From assembly GCA_958510875.1 (NCBI GenBank), contig OY294069.1, forward strand, positions 4,898,001 to 4,962,000: DNA of 64,000 bases, given 5' to 3'. This DNA comes from Endomychus coccineus (lineage: Eukaryota; Arthropoda; Insecta; Coleoptera; Endomychidae). Below the pieces are notes generated by a model. It had not been told where the DNA came from. It worked only from the letters and a program-made list of their open reading frames with translations, and did not search any database. The first letter of the stretch is position 1. Each line of letters starts with the position of its first letter. Below are positions 11,961 through 24,099 of this stretch, piece by piece. The translations under genes were made by a program, and so were the position numbers.

Positions 11961-13075
11961 ACCTTTAGAAACTTGTTCTTAACATATGTAGTGTAACAAC
12001 AACTGAATATTAAACAAGTATGAGTATATGTTGCAAAGTTCGAATAAAGGAATCAAATCTCACGAAATAATTTGTTTTGTAAGCTACCTTAAATTGTAAC
12101 TCATAACATCACTCAATGCATTCGTAAAAATATTTCGTAATAAAAACTTATTCGTTTAGCATTGAAAGCCTAAACAATCATCAATTGACTTAATTGATCT
12201 ACTTATTTATCGTTAATTCTATCTTATCCAAATCAATCAGTAATATTGAATAAATAATGAGCTCAATATATTTTTCAGACAGTCGCCATCTATGAGTATG
12301 GAGACAAACTAATCCATTCATGAGAACATGAAAGTACATTTCGCAGTAGACAAAAATAGGAAACTGTAATTTTTGAATATATTGACCGACATATCGCTTT
12401 AAGTTGGTGAAAATAGGGCCAATGAAGTTGAAAGTAGCTGCATCAGCATCAGGTGACAGTTATTTGTTCATTACAAAGATATCTCTCCCGATTTCTTCTA
12501 TGTAATCTTTAAAGTTTCAGATAAGCTGACGTTGCGTCCTCTCTGGAATAATTGAAGTTTTGTCATGATTACTGTATCCAAGAAAACAGTAACTGTATTT
12601 TGGTTCAGAAAATATGAATAGCAGTTAAGCCTAATTGCTTGTTCAGTCATGGGGTGAAACTCTTTCAATAATTCATGTAACGTTGAGCCACGCGCAATCT
12701 AAGATAATTAACTTTTTGTAAATGCATCACTGAAATATCTCATGTTGTTGTATTGCTCTCTCTAGGATAATAGACGAACTGGTTAAGCTAGTTTCTTACA
12801 TTACAACAAGAAATTGTATTGTTTTGCCAATTAAATTTATAAAGCATAGATATCAGTTGTAGGAGCTCAAAATTACAGTGACCTATAAGCACTGTACTCG
12901 AATTCACCAGCGAGAGGGTTTCATGCAGCATCCTCTCTGAGGGAATAGACAAACTATCAGAACCAGGCCATACGTAGATAGCTTCTTTTCGTGTAGTTGA
13001 AGTAATGACGACTAGAAGTCAGTCTATTGCTTAATTTCAAAAATTAATACCTTGAATAATTAATGATATTAGCGC

Positions 13076-13575
13076 CCGTTAACCCGTTTGTATTCATTCA
13101 AGAAGTTGATTAGTCCCCTTGGAGGAGTTTTTACTCTTACAAAAGCTGTTTTAAAACAGGTTATTAGTTGGCATTTTAATTTTATTAATCGCTTTTATAA
13201 AAATGTGTTGGTTTGGTTGTTTATTTACCTGTCCTATGTTCAAAATATGAATATACTTATCGGTAGATAGCAATGGATTACTTTGGTCCTCAGTTCACGA
13301 ATGACCGATCACAGTAATCCTTTGCTACGATAAGTATATCATATGGTTATGTATTTTAATTGTATTTGAAAATCATCTGAAGATGGCATAATAACGCTAA
13401 AGCTCTAGTAATGGAAGTTAAAAAGATCTAGTAGTATTTAACTTTACAATATCTTTATGAACATATCAGTAACTTTCAAAAGATTGGAAAATTAATACTG
13501 ACTTTGTGATATCTATTCCATTTGAAACAAATAAACTTTTAAATAACAATCAACAATTTAATACACTTTATCATA
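13076..13575 (+). repeat. Penelope-end-like repeat, copy 2
   Basis: Second copy of the repeat at 11278-11960, shortened by deletion of the middle that carries the inverted partner motif. It keeps the CTTATCGGTAG...CCTTTGCTACG hairpin and the hammerhead-like core. The copies differ by scattered substitutions, so they are older than the palindrome itself. Mirrored at 15447-15946. Confidence 0.6.
13373..13414 (+). ncRNA. Hammerhead-like motif, G12A variant
   Basis: Core CUGAAGA at 13377-13383, stem II GGC/GCU, AAA instead of GAA, stem III GC/GU with UCUA loop, predicted cleavage after GUA at 13408-13410. Stem I pairs UCAU with AUGG (one wobble). The same G12A change as in copy 1 argues against activity. 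Mirrored at 15608-15649. Confidence 0.5.
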
Positions 13576-13701
13576 GAAATAGTCATTTTTAATTTGTATT
13601 TCAGGAAAAGACAAAAACAGGAAAGGAACTGGGCAATCATCAATTTTTGCGAAACATTAATTTGGGTCTATCAACAATCGAGTAGGCGATATAAACTAAT
13701 C

Positions 13702-15320
13702 CAGTGGCGTCCCCAAGGGGCGGACGACCGATAGAATACATTTTTTTTTCACATCTAGATGATCGATTTTTGAAACATGGGAATATTTTAACTAGTTTTG
13801 ATGTACTACTCCCAAAAGTCCCAAAAGAATCAAAAGAGGAAATAAAAAAAGTCAGCGCACTCCGGGAGTGCAGGCAGAAGTGAAAACTTGAACTTATGGC
13901 GCGTTGGGCACTTTTTTGGGTGAGCATTTTTAGGTGCGCTCGCGACATGAGAAATTGTTCATAAAAAATCAAGTTTATCAAAGCAATGTGGGCACTTTTT
14001 GAATAGACATGAAGTATAATAATATAGAAACTATATTAGAAGGAAGTGGTTTTATTTAAATGAGTAAATATTAGTAAATAGTAAATACAAAATTGATCAA
14101 TTCTCATCCATAATTTCAACAACTCTTACATCATCATTATCAGCATTTTCATCATTATTATCAGGATTTTCATCAAATTCTAAAACTGAAACAATAGGTC
14201 TATGGTAACTAAAGTATGAAATGAACAATTTTGATTTAAATCTATTTATATATCTTGTGAATACTGCATTATTGCACTACAACAATGTTTTTATTAATTC
14301 TATTTACACTTTAGATTTGTTTTTTTAACACAATACCATAGCAGCAACACAAGTCAAATGAAATATTTAAATAAATAAATTTTCCGTTTAATATTCATTT
14401 ATAAAATAAATATAAAAAACTCTCAATCTCGTCTGTCGCGAGGGCACGAACGAATGCCCATGCAAAGACTGCGTATAGCATGCAGCGCTCTCGCATACCT
14501 ATACACTCTGAGTATACATATAGGTATGCGAGAGCGCTGCATGCTATACGCAGTCTTTGCATGGGCATTCGTTCGTGCCCTCGCGACAGACGAGATTGAG
14601 AGTTTTTTATATTTATTTTATAAATGAATATTAAACGGAAAATTTATTTATTTAAATATTTCATTTGACTTGTGTTGCTGCTATGGTATTGTGTTAAAAA
14701 AACAAATCTAAAGTGTAAATAGAATTAATAAAAACATTGTTGTAGTGCAATAATGCAGTATTCACAAGATATATAAATAGATTTAAATCAAAATTGTTCA
14801 TTTCATACTTTAGTTACCATAGACCTATTGTTTCAGTTTTAGAATTTGATGAAAATCCTGATAATAATGATGAAAATGCTGATAATGATGATGTAAGAGT
14901 TGTTGAAATTATGGATGAGAATTGATCAATTTTGTATTTACTATTTACTAATATTTACTCATTTAAATAAAACCACTTCCTTCTAATATAGTTTCTATAT
15001 TATTATACTTCATGTCTATTCAAAAAGTGCCCACATTGCTTTGATAAACTTGATTTTTTATGAACAATTTCTCATGTCGCGAGCGCACCTAAAAATGCTC
15101 ACCCAAAAAAGTGCCCAACGCGCCATAAGTTCAAGTTTTCACTTCTGCCTGCACTCCCGGAGTGCGCTGACTTTTTTTATTTCCTCTTTTGATTCTTTTG
15201 GGACTTTTGGGAGTAGTACATCAAAACTAGTTAAAATATTCCCATGTTTCAAAAATCGATCATCTAGATGTGAAAAAAAAATGTATTCTATCGGTCGTCC
15301 GCCCCTTGGGGACGCCACTG
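13702..15320. mobile_element. Palindromic hAT-like non-autonomous element
   Basis: Both ends read CAGTGGCGTCCCCAAGGGG inward, the form of a hAT terminal inverted repeat. The whole 1.62 kb interval is itself palindromic, with arms of 802 bp and a 15 bp spacer at 14504-14518. The open frames 13640-13981 (minus) and 15041-15382 (plus) are mirror images of one another and look non-coding. No direct 8 bp target duplication is visible because the flanks are also inverted (AACTAATC on the left, GATTAGTT on the right): the symmetry continues into the surrounding DNA. The centre carries the same repeat as 10982-11264. Confidence 0.6.
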
Positions 15321-15607
15321 GATTAGTTTATATCGCCTACTCGATTGTTGATAGACCCAAATTAATGTTTCGCAAAAATTGATGATTGCCCAGTTCCTTT
15401 CCTGTTTTTGTCTTTTCCTGAAATACAAATTAAAAATGACTATTTCTATGATAAAGTGTATTAAATTGTTGATTGTTATTTAAAAGTTTATTTGTTTCAA
15501 ATGGAATAGATATCACAAAGTCAGTATTAATTTTCCAATCTTTTGAAAGTTACTGATATGTTCATAAAGATATTGTAAAGTTAAATACTACTAGATCTTT
15601 TTAACTT

Positions 15608-15649
15608 CCATTACTAGAGCTTTAGCGTTATTATGCCATCTTCAGATGA
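15608..15649 (-). ncRNA. Hammerhead-like motif (mirror of 13373-13414)
   Basis: Mirror image copy on the minus strand with the same G12A core defect. Confidence 0.5.
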
Positions 15650-17237
15650 TTTTCAAATACAATTAAAATACATAACCATATGATATACTTATCGTAGCAA
15701 AGGATTACTGTGATCGGTCATTCGTGAACTGAGGACCAAAGTAATCCATTGCTATCTACCGATAAGTATATTCATATTTTGAACATAGGACAGGTAAATA
15801 AACAACCAAACCAACACATTTTTATAAAAGCGATTAATAAAATTAAAATGCCAACTAATAACCTGTTTTAAAACAGCTTTTGTAAGAGTAAAAACTCCTC
15901 CAAGGGGACTAATCAACTTCTTGAATGAATACAAACGGGTTAACGGGCGCTAATATCATTAATTATTCAAGGTATTAATTTTTGAAATTAAGCAATAGAC
16001 TGACTTCTAGTCGTCATTACTTCAACTACACGAAAAGAAGCTATCTACGTATGGCCTGGTTCTGATAGTTTGTCTATTCCCTCAGAGAGGATGCTGCATG
16101 AAACCCTCTCGCTGGTGAATTCGAGTACAGTGCTTATAGGTCACTGTAATTTTGAGCTCCTACAACTGATATCTATGCTTTATAAATTTAATTGGCAAAA
16201 CAATACAATTTCTTGTTGTAATGTAAGAAACTAGCTTAACCAGTTCGTCTATTATCCTAGAGAGAGCAATACAACAACATGAGATATTTCAGTGATGCAT
16301 TTACAAAAAGTTAATTATCTTAGATTGCGCGTGGCTCAACGTTACATGAATTATTGAAAGAGTTTCACCCCATGACTGAACAAGCAATTAGGCTTAACTG
16401 CTATTCATATTTTCTGAACCAAAATACAGTTACTGTTTTCTTGGATACAGTAATCATGACAAAACTTCAATTATTCCAGAGAGGACGCAACGTCAGCTTA
16501 TCTGAAACTTTAAAGATTACATAGAAGAAATCGGGAGAGATATCTTTGTAATGAACAAATAACTGTCACCTGATGCTGATGCAGCTACTTTCAACTTCAT
16601 TGGCCCTATTTTCACCAACTTAAAGCGATATGTCGGTCAATATATTCAAAAATTACAGTTTCCTATTTTTGTCTACTGCGAAATGTACTTTCATGTTCTC
16701 ATGAATGGATTAGTTTGTCTCCATACTCATAGATGGCGACTGTCTGAAAAATATATTGAGCTCATTATTTATTCAATATTACTGATTGATTTGGATAAGA
16801 TAGAATTAACGATAAATAAGTAGATCAATTAAGTCAATTGATGATTGTTTAGGCTTTCAATGCTAAACGAATAAGTTTTTATTACGAAATATTTTTACGA
16901 ATGCATTGAGTGATGTTATGAGTTACAATTTAAGGTAGCTTACAAAACAAATTATTTCGTGAGATTTGATTCCTTTATTCGAACTTTGCAACATATACTC
17001 ATACTTGTTTAATATTCAGTTGTTGTTACACTACATATGTTAAGAACAAGTTTCTAAAGGTTGGATGATGAAGTGTATTAAATGTTGATTGCTATTTCTA
17101 AGTTCATTCGTTTCAAACGGAATAGATATCACAAAGAAACGGATGAATCAATCTGTATCAACTTCCCGATCTTTTGAAAGTTACTGATATGTTCATAAAG
17201 ATATTGTAAAATTAAACACTACTACGATTGATATCTT

Positions 17238-17279
17238 CCGTTACTCGAGTTTTAGCGTTATTATGCCATCTTCAGATGG
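17238..17279 (-). ncRNA. Hammerhead-like motif (mirror of 11743-11784)
   Basis: Mirror image copy on the minus strand with the same G12A core defect and stem I mismatch. Confidence 0.5.
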
Positions 17280-17757
17280 TTTTCAAATACAATTAAAATA
17301 CATAACGATAAATATACATATCGTAGCAAAGGACTACTGTGATCAGTCATTCGTGAACTGAGGACCACATTAAACCTTTGCTACCTACCGATAAGTATTA
17401 TTCATAGTCTGAAGTAATAACGTTAAACTCGAGTTACGGAAGTTACATATAAAAGAAATATAAACATAGTAGTGTTTAACTTTTAAATATATGATAAAAT
17501 TTCATATCACATAGTAAAGGGGGAAATGATAGATGTTTATATGGATTTCCTAAAGATGTGTGTATAAACTAAATTTGGAACATAGGACGGGTAATAAACA
17601 ACCAAAACAAGCATTTTTATGAAAGCAATTAATATAATCAAGATGCCAATTAACAACCTCTTATAAAACAGCTTTTGTAAGAGTAAAAAAAACTTCTCGA
17701 AGGGAACTAACCAACTTCTTGAATGAATACAAACGGGTTAGCGCGCGCATTTTGATT

Positions 17758-18539
17758 GTACGAAAAAGACGCAACCCATATAAAAGGGCAACATGGTGTT
17801 GGCTATGCCAGTAATTCCCGTGACGTGTCTTGTGCAGTAACTGGAATATTCCCGTCCGTTTCATCCACGAGACGACGTGCCCGACACACGCACGCCTCTT
17901 TTTCATCGGAATTACACTGTATGATATTTGTTACCTATTTTAGAATTTTTCTTCACGATTTGCATGAAAACACCCATTATCTTGCATGAAAATATGGAGA
18001 AATTATCTGTAAATTATTGGTTTTATTTAAGATGAATCGAAAAAAAACTATACAATGCGGTCGTACTGTATAAACTGAATAATATTTAAGAATCAGACCA
18101 TCAAATAGTATTTGAGAACGCTGAAATGTTAAGGAACATTTCATTGATTTTATTTATTTTGATATCTGCTCTTTAATACCCTTTAAATGAGAAAAATGTA
18201 CATATCCATAGATTCAGCGTTTACTTGATGTAATCTCATTTTAATAAATATGTAGAATAGTGAAATTAAACCTATATGTATTTAAATTCACACAAGCTGT
18301 GTAGTTCAATTGATTAGACTTGTTTCGTCATTCAGTGAAATTTTCAACTAAATAAAAAATAAAAAATGTCGTCTTCAAATTGAAAGTGCTTCTATAGTAA
18401 GCAAACGATATACTGAAAAATTTCACTAAATTAATCCCAGCAAATTTTTATATCCAGAAATTAATTAATTCATGAAAAGACAGTTAAAAATAATATCGTG
18501 TTCACTAAAGCATTTAATTATTTTGATTGCATCCAGAAA
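17758..18539. other. No gene seen
   Basis: A short GC-richer stretch (17760-17930) next to the palindrome border is followed by AT-rich DNA. The open frames spanning the border mix palindrome and flank sequence and are not believable genes. Confidence 0.4.
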
Positions 18540-18596
18540 TGTATTACTTCACGAGATTGTTGGGTATTGCACATTTAAAAAAAACAATGTTCTACG

Positions 18597-18643
18597 TCTT
18601 TACTTACATTTCGCGACTTTATTGTTCGCTTCTTTCAGACGAA
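18597..18643 (-). ncRNA. Hammerhead-like motif, left arm
   Basis: The minus strand reads CUGAAAGA (one extra A against the CUGANGA consensus), AGCGA paired with UCGC, GAA, a minimal AU/GU stem III with GUAA loop, then A followed by AAGACG. The extra core base probably impairs it. Confidence 0.4.
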
Positions 18644-18830
18644 ACAAATAATTGATGACATCATATCTCAACATTCCAAGAAAACATAGCGCACATCAAA
18701 ACAGACCAAGTACTATGTAGGTTAATCACGCCTCAGGTAAGTTTTCCTTATTTATTGTTGAAATGGATTGTAGATGTTTTCTTGGAATGTCGAGATAAGA
18801 TTTTCATTAATTATTCTTTTGGTCTGAAGA

Positions 18831-18867
18831 AGCGAACAATAAAATCGCGAAATGTACGCAAAGACGG
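18831..18867 (+). ncRNA. Hammerhead-like motif, right arm
   Basis: CUGAAGA at 18834-18840, stem II GCGA with UCGC (4 bp), intact GAA after stem II, then a weak stem III (AU with GC around GUAC) and A before AAGACGG. The core is intact but stems I and III are poor, so activity is doubtful. Confidence 0.45.
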
Positions 18868-19320
18868 AGAACACTGTTTTTTCATGTCCAATACCCAACA
18901 ATCTTGTGAAGTATAAAGGTATGCAATATTTGCAATAGATAAACCTACATATTTAGAGATAAAATTGATCAATTTCATACCCAAAAAAAATTAAAGAATC
19001 AAGCTCAGACCCAACAACGAAATTCCAGACAAATATTAAACACTCTCAACAACATCCAGTATATTTTCGCCTGATATGAGGAGTCTCATTTATTCAACCA
19101 CCTTCTCTATATTAATTATTGAAATTCACAAAGACAATACTCCTAAGAAACCCGTTTGCCCCCTGTCAGGAAAGATCAGGAAATGAGTCAACATAATATC
19201 AAAATATACAAACTTTACCCTTGAATACAGTATAAAAAATTCATTTCAGTTGATGGAAAAAATTCAAAATATAGAACCAACAAGTTATAAAAAAGTCTTA
19301 TAAATATTCGCGGGGTTAAA

Positions 19321-19972
19321 TTGTCCCACCCAGAGGACAGTCCCAAAACTGTGAAAATTATTTGTTATACACTAAAAATGGATGACTACCCAAAAACATT
19401 TTTAAATCCCATCATTAAAAAAAGAATAAACAAAATCTGTAATGGAACGTCATATATAATAGGTAATATAGATAATTTTATAACATTACCATACATTCCG
19501 GAGATCTCAGAAGAAATTGAGAAATGTTGGAGAAAGTATAGTATAAATTATGCGCATAAACTGTGTTGGGAAATATTTATCAAATCTAAAACCTTTAATA
19601 CCTAAAAATAAACAAACCCACACAGTATACAAATTTAATTGTTTAGATTGCGATGGGACTTGTACAGGAAAATCTAAACAATATTTAAAAAAGAAAATGT
19701 ATGGCCATAAGTATAGTACAAAAAACAAAAACTTAGAAAATTCCTCCGCTCTTGCTAAACACTATTTTGATTATAACCATCAATTATATTACAAAAATGT
19801 TGATATTTTAACTAAGGAAATCAATTATTATAAAAGATCTATTCTGGAGATGATTCACATAAAACGGGATTCCAAGTCTGTAAATCATAGAACTGATATT
19901 CAGTCATTGAGTCAGATTCATACTAATTTAATCAATCAAAATCCTTGCATATTCCTACATGCGTCTTTATAA
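19321..19972 (+). pseudogene. Penelope-like retroelement, RT thumb and GIY-YIG fragment
   Basis: Two overlapping frames encode the C-terminal part of a Penelope-like element (PLE) protein. Frame one (19321-19605) contains DYPKTFLNPIIKKRINKICN and FITLPYIPEISEEIEKCWRK, the conserved region between the reverse transcriptase thumb and the endonuclease. A frameshift near 19560-19600 leads to the second frame (to 19972), which holds the GIY-YIG-type module: TVYKFNCLDCDGTCTGKSKQ then KKKMYGHKYS, with the Cys-x2-Cys pair typical of PLE endonucleases, and a tail KEINYYKRSILEMIHIKRDS. The second conserved tyrosine-glycine motif reads CTG rather than YIG, so the nuclease is probably dead. A second copy with the core deleted lies on the minus strand at 50755-51390. 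Confidence 0.85.
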
Positions 19973-20190
19973 TGTTAAAAGTGTATCTTAGGTAGAATGC
20001 TCAAATAGCAATATTTCTAGTGAGGTCTGACAACCCTTTTCTATTACCTCATAAATCTTTAACATCTGGTTTGAATGTAGATAATTGAGCGTTATATTCT
20101 TTGATTTCAGTCGTATATAGAATTTGATTTACATGAGTTCGTATATTATAAGAAAATTCCTAAGCAGTGGATTCTTGATACATATACATA
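19973..20190 (+). mobile_element. 3' region of the Penelope-like element
   Basis: Sequence after the PLE stop codon matches the reverse complement of 50755-50975, including AGAATGCTCAAATAGCAATA and AGCAGTGGATTCTT. Conservation between the two copies shows that it belongs to the element. The 3' end probably lies near 20175-20190. Confidence 0.65.
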
Positions 20191-22270
20191 TACTTAAGCA
20201 CACGCTGAAGCTCTTTGACGACGTTCACACACACCTGAAGCTGCCCGGAAATATATTCTTTGATATTCTCGAAGGACCGGCAAATTTCAATTCAGATTGA
20301 ACTTATTATATCTTCGTCAAGATAGACAGGTTCCTCCACTAATATAAATTAAGGGAAGAAGAGTGGATTATAATCCGTTAGCTGGTAACGATTTTCTAAA
20401 AATATGTTCCTTTACATTTTCTCGTCTAAAGTTTTAGACGTAACGCTGAAGTGAGACGAATACAATTTATTTAAACGCTGAGTGAAAGTAAAACTGACTG
20501 TTCGATACACTCCCATGCCATCAACATCGTGCTGAGTTTTAATACGAAGCGGATGGATTGAATTTATTTGCAAAAAGCACGTAACGTCAAACGCTGTTTG
20601 TCGTTTTAATCGATATGTCACTTTGCATAGAAAATACATCCGCTACACAGTGCAACATGAAAATCGCATTTACTTTTTCATTCATCTTAAAGTCAATTCT
20701 AGATATTGTAGCAGTTTATACTTAAATCAGCATGTATAGTATAGTTGAAGAGCTGCTGAAGCGTTACATCTTTTCATTGTTGTTGATAAGTCATGGTTGA
20801 TCAGGTCTTATCTTTGAATTATTATACTCTTCGCAGACGAAGTTCGCAGAGGATATAGCATTTGCTCAAGCTATTTCTAAAAATTGTTGAGAAAAGTCCT
20901 AGAGCAAAAATGTCTTCATCGAATTTTAAGCTGTTTTGGAAAAATCCGTCTATTTGTTTGGATGCCGTCACGAAATGCTTGTCTACACGATACGAGGGCA
21001 AAGTGAAAAGTCCCTCAAAAATAAAACAGATGGCGCCACAATCGAAAATCCCATGTGACATCTCTAACTAGAACGCATTAAGATGTGTTAGTGTTAGTAG
21101 GTTACTTGTACGTTTATTTGTGAGTTTATGTTTGTATGCAATAACGTAAATTGAGCCCATAAGAGAATATATATTATCTCGAAGCGGCAATTCTAGATTG
21201 GCATGTCATTGATTCATTTTTGAATACAAGGTGAATCTTACAGCAGATCAGAAGGACGAACATTTTTATTCTGGTAAATCAGGAGCTGACGAAGCTGTAT
21301 CTGCCCTTCGAACCTAGCGTATGGAATCTTTCAGTAAAAAATAATAATGCGAAAGTATATTTAGGACCATTTAGCTGATAAGAGAAAAAGCGAACTATTT
21401 TAATGATTTCTTTTCAAAACGTATCCACATTTTCGTTCAAATAAGACGAAGAAAATTGAATGGGAAATAGCATTACCCAGGACGAAACTAATGAATTTTC
21501 AGACGGTTGAATCCGCTCAATCGATTCTTTAATTACGTGGTTAGAATCCTAGAAATTTTTACGGGTTACCCGTATTATACACTGGGACTGTTCAAGCAAA
21601 CATGTCGTAATTAAAACGCGTCGTTCGACAAACGATGTGAATTTCTTGGTATAAATAAACAAGAAATTCACACACCAAGATTTTTTCAATTTGCCTTTTA
21701 CATTTTCATTTGGAGAAGTTACTTGTCACTTTTCAAAATAATAAGGATATATACTCATTCTTCAATTCAAATTTTACTTCTTTACATCTTCGAATGAATA
21801 TTAAAAGATGACCCTGTGTAATACATAGGTTTGAGAGGATGAATTTTTTTTCTTAGAACACTCGAAGTTATACTTGTTATAACGTAACCATATCCCATAT
21901 ATTTTACATACACTTACAACGAAAAAAAATGTATTGTTGTGTGAATTGAATATAATAGAATCAGTAGAAAATGTTTAACATATTGGGAAACTAAACAGGT
22001 CACAACTATTACTTTGTAGAAAAATAATGTAATGGTGGAAGCCATTACTTTGCCATTGATTTAATAAAATAAACACTCTTACTTTATATTGTATTGGTCA
22101 TAATTGGGGCTTCAACCCAAACACCATGATGTGGACTGAAGTCATCCAGCCAAGGTTGACATATATCTCGGTGGTGTGGTAGAAAAGAACACTTTGAGCA
22201 CTAATGAAGGTGAAACCATTTCACCTGAATATAAAAGGCCCGGCAACAAAACAAGGGCCCAGGTGAAAGT
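20191..22270. other. No gene seen
   Basis: AT-rich sequence. Overlapping 70-80 codon frames at 20412-20639 and 20822-21071 have no recognisable domain. Confidence 0.4.
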
Positions 22271-22279
22271 ATTTCTATA

Positions 22280-23100
22280 CCACTGGGGAATAATTTGAAA
22301 CGAAACTAAGTGGCAAACGAGAATGGGATGAAAACACCATCCCTAGACTCAGTAGAAAGGACATCAAATGGTGCACTGATGGCTCCAACACAAGAGAAGG
22401 AACTAGAGGAGTGTATGGGTGTGGAAGCAAATACTCTGAAAGCTTAGACAAATCCCCGAGCATTTTCCAAGCGGAGATTCACGCTACAGTAAAATGTATG
22501 CAGATCAATATAGAAAGAGACCTTCGCAGACAGGAATAGTCATTATGTCGGATAGTCAAGCAGCCATCAACGCGTTGATGTCCCACGTGATCAGCTTCAA
22601 CATGGTCTTGGAATGCTCGGAAAAACTGGGTGAACTAGGCAAAAGTAGCTACCCTCCTATGGGTTCTGGGACACACCGGGGTGTATCTAGATACAAAGAG
22701 GGCGAAACACCATTTGTGGAACTTGAATCAAGCAAAGATAATTCTGGAAAACTACAACCGAACGCGATCTGTATCAACCTGAGTAAAAATAAACTCAGAA
22801 TACTAACTGGGCACTGCCAGTTTAAAGGACACCTTAAGAGGCTCTGATTAGTAGAAGAAGAACAGTGCAGGTTTTGTGAGGAAAAAGACGAAACTTCCAT
22901 CTACATCGTCCAGAATGCACTACCTTTCAAAAACCAAGAGCACGATACCTAAATAGAGAGAGAGAGACTTATCTAATGCGAAGCCATCCGACATGCTGAA
23001 CTTTCTCAAAGGTTGGAGGAACTGCTATAGCCGCCGAGATATCCTGAAGGATACAATAGATGTTTTGGGTCGCACAATACATACATACATACCTGTTTTG
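22280..23100 (+). pseudogene. LINE RNase H and C-terminal zinc-knuckle remnant
   Basis: The first frame gives DIKWCTDGSNTREGTRG and SIFQAEIHATVKCMQINI, which contain the first Asp and the Glu of an RNase H active site. A frameshift near 22500-22530 leads to TGIVIMSDSQAAINALMSHV with the second Asp. Further on comes the RNase H tail and LRILTGHCQFKGHLKRL, then in another frame EEEQCRFCEEKDETSIYI, the Cys-x2-Cys knuckle seen at the C-terminus of many jockey/R1-type LINE polyproteins. Stops and shifts make it inactive. The element ends in an (ATAC)n tail at 23080-23094. The upstream RT is not present; sequence before 22280 is not recognisable. Confidence 0.8.
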
Positions 23101-24099
23101 AAACACGGTGTATTTATGATACGACTGGACGTATGGAAAATCTTTGTTGTGTATTTTAATGAATGAATATAATAATATATGCTATTTATTTATCGATTGT
23201 TACATTGTTAAATTAGTGTTAATTAATTCGAATTAACATTTGTGTTGTCTTAATTGAGATGGAAATGAGAAGTAGAATTAAATTGATTAACACCAAACAG
23301 GAAACAATGAATAATGAATACATTTCAACTATTTGCGAAACAATTAACAAAAGTGTAGCTGAGAAAAAAAAAATATTACTAGCATTTCGTAGGCTTGAAA
23401 ATTAAATTCTAAACGTGAATTAACAAAACGAGAAAACAAGGCTTAAGAAGAAAATCCGTTCGTGAAATTTGTTTTTAATTATTCTCTTTATTAAAACTAG
23501 TTCAGAGAGACCAGAAGTTACAATCTATGGATCGTGAACCGGCAGAACAAACAGAAACAGTTCGTAACAGAGAGGGCGAGAAGTTCTATAAAGCTCTTAT
23601 AATTAAATACCATCAAGTCGTAGCAGTTAATTAGTCTGCAATAATAATAACCATTATAACGACTAGTTAAGAGTTATATACCGCAAGCTAAACGAGAAAT
23701 GGAGCTATCGATTGCCTAATGGAGAGTTCTTCCGAAGTTCCATAATTTAACGTAGATATGCTATTTATAACTTCCATACAATCGACACAATTTTCAAACT
23801 TTGAAAATGAAACAACCAGCGGAGTAATTTTTCAATTGAACTCGGTGAGTTTATTTTTTCGAAGCTGGAAAACATTATTTTACCTCCCTCGCAATACCCT
23901 CGAGTATATAGACTAATGTATAGAATCATGAGAAATATATATAGTATTATAAAAGAAGTATAGTGATTGCAGAAAAATTTGTTTCGAGCATGTCTGTCTC
24001 ATTGTGGGTGTATACGTGCATACCCACTATGTTTCAATAAGGCAAAGAAACTTTAAACTTGCTTATACTTACCTAGAAAATTTTTTAGTCAGTTCTGTT
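23101..24099. other. No gene seen
   Basis: Very AT-rich sequence with no recognisable domain or repeat. Confidence 0.4.

Larger units (their letters stand above)
11265..14503 (+). repeat. Left arm of 6.5 kb palindrome
   Basis: This arm of 3,239 bp is the reverse complement of 14519-17757. Positions pair as x and 29022-x with no offset from one end to the other, so there are no indels, and every segment I compared was identical. The outer boundary is set by AATCAAAATGCGCGCG, present at both ends; beyond it (11264 versus 17758) the sequences differ. The arm contains two related repeats (11278-11960 and 13076-13575), unique-looking DNA at 11961-13070, and half of a hAT-like element (13702-14503). 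No host gene is present. Confidence 0.9.
14519..17757 (-). repeat. Right arm of 6.5 kb palindrome
   Basis: Exact mirror of 11265-14503. It contains the mirrored hAT-like half (14519-15320), the mirrored Penelope-end-like repeats (15447-15946 and 17062-17744) and mirrored hammerhead-like motifs on the minus strand (15608-15649 and 17238-17279). Sequence beyond 17757 has no counterpart on the left side. Confidence 0.9.
18540..18918. repeat. Inverted repeat carrying hammerhead-like motifs
   Basis: Arms of about 148 bp (18540-18688 and 18770-18918) are roughly 85 percent alike by eye and face each other across about 80 bp. Each arm reads, away from the centre, AACATTCCAAG-like sequence, then a CUGA(A)AGAAGCGA...UCGCGAAAU block. 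The arrangement resembles two inverted ends of a Penelope-like element with the body lost. A Penelope pseudogene begins within 400 bp downstream. Confidence 0.75.

Noticed and set aside
13640..15382. Two identical 113-codon proteins on opposite strands as a duplicated gene
   Set aside because: They are mirror images produced by the palindrome, span a hAT-like terminus and have no domain.
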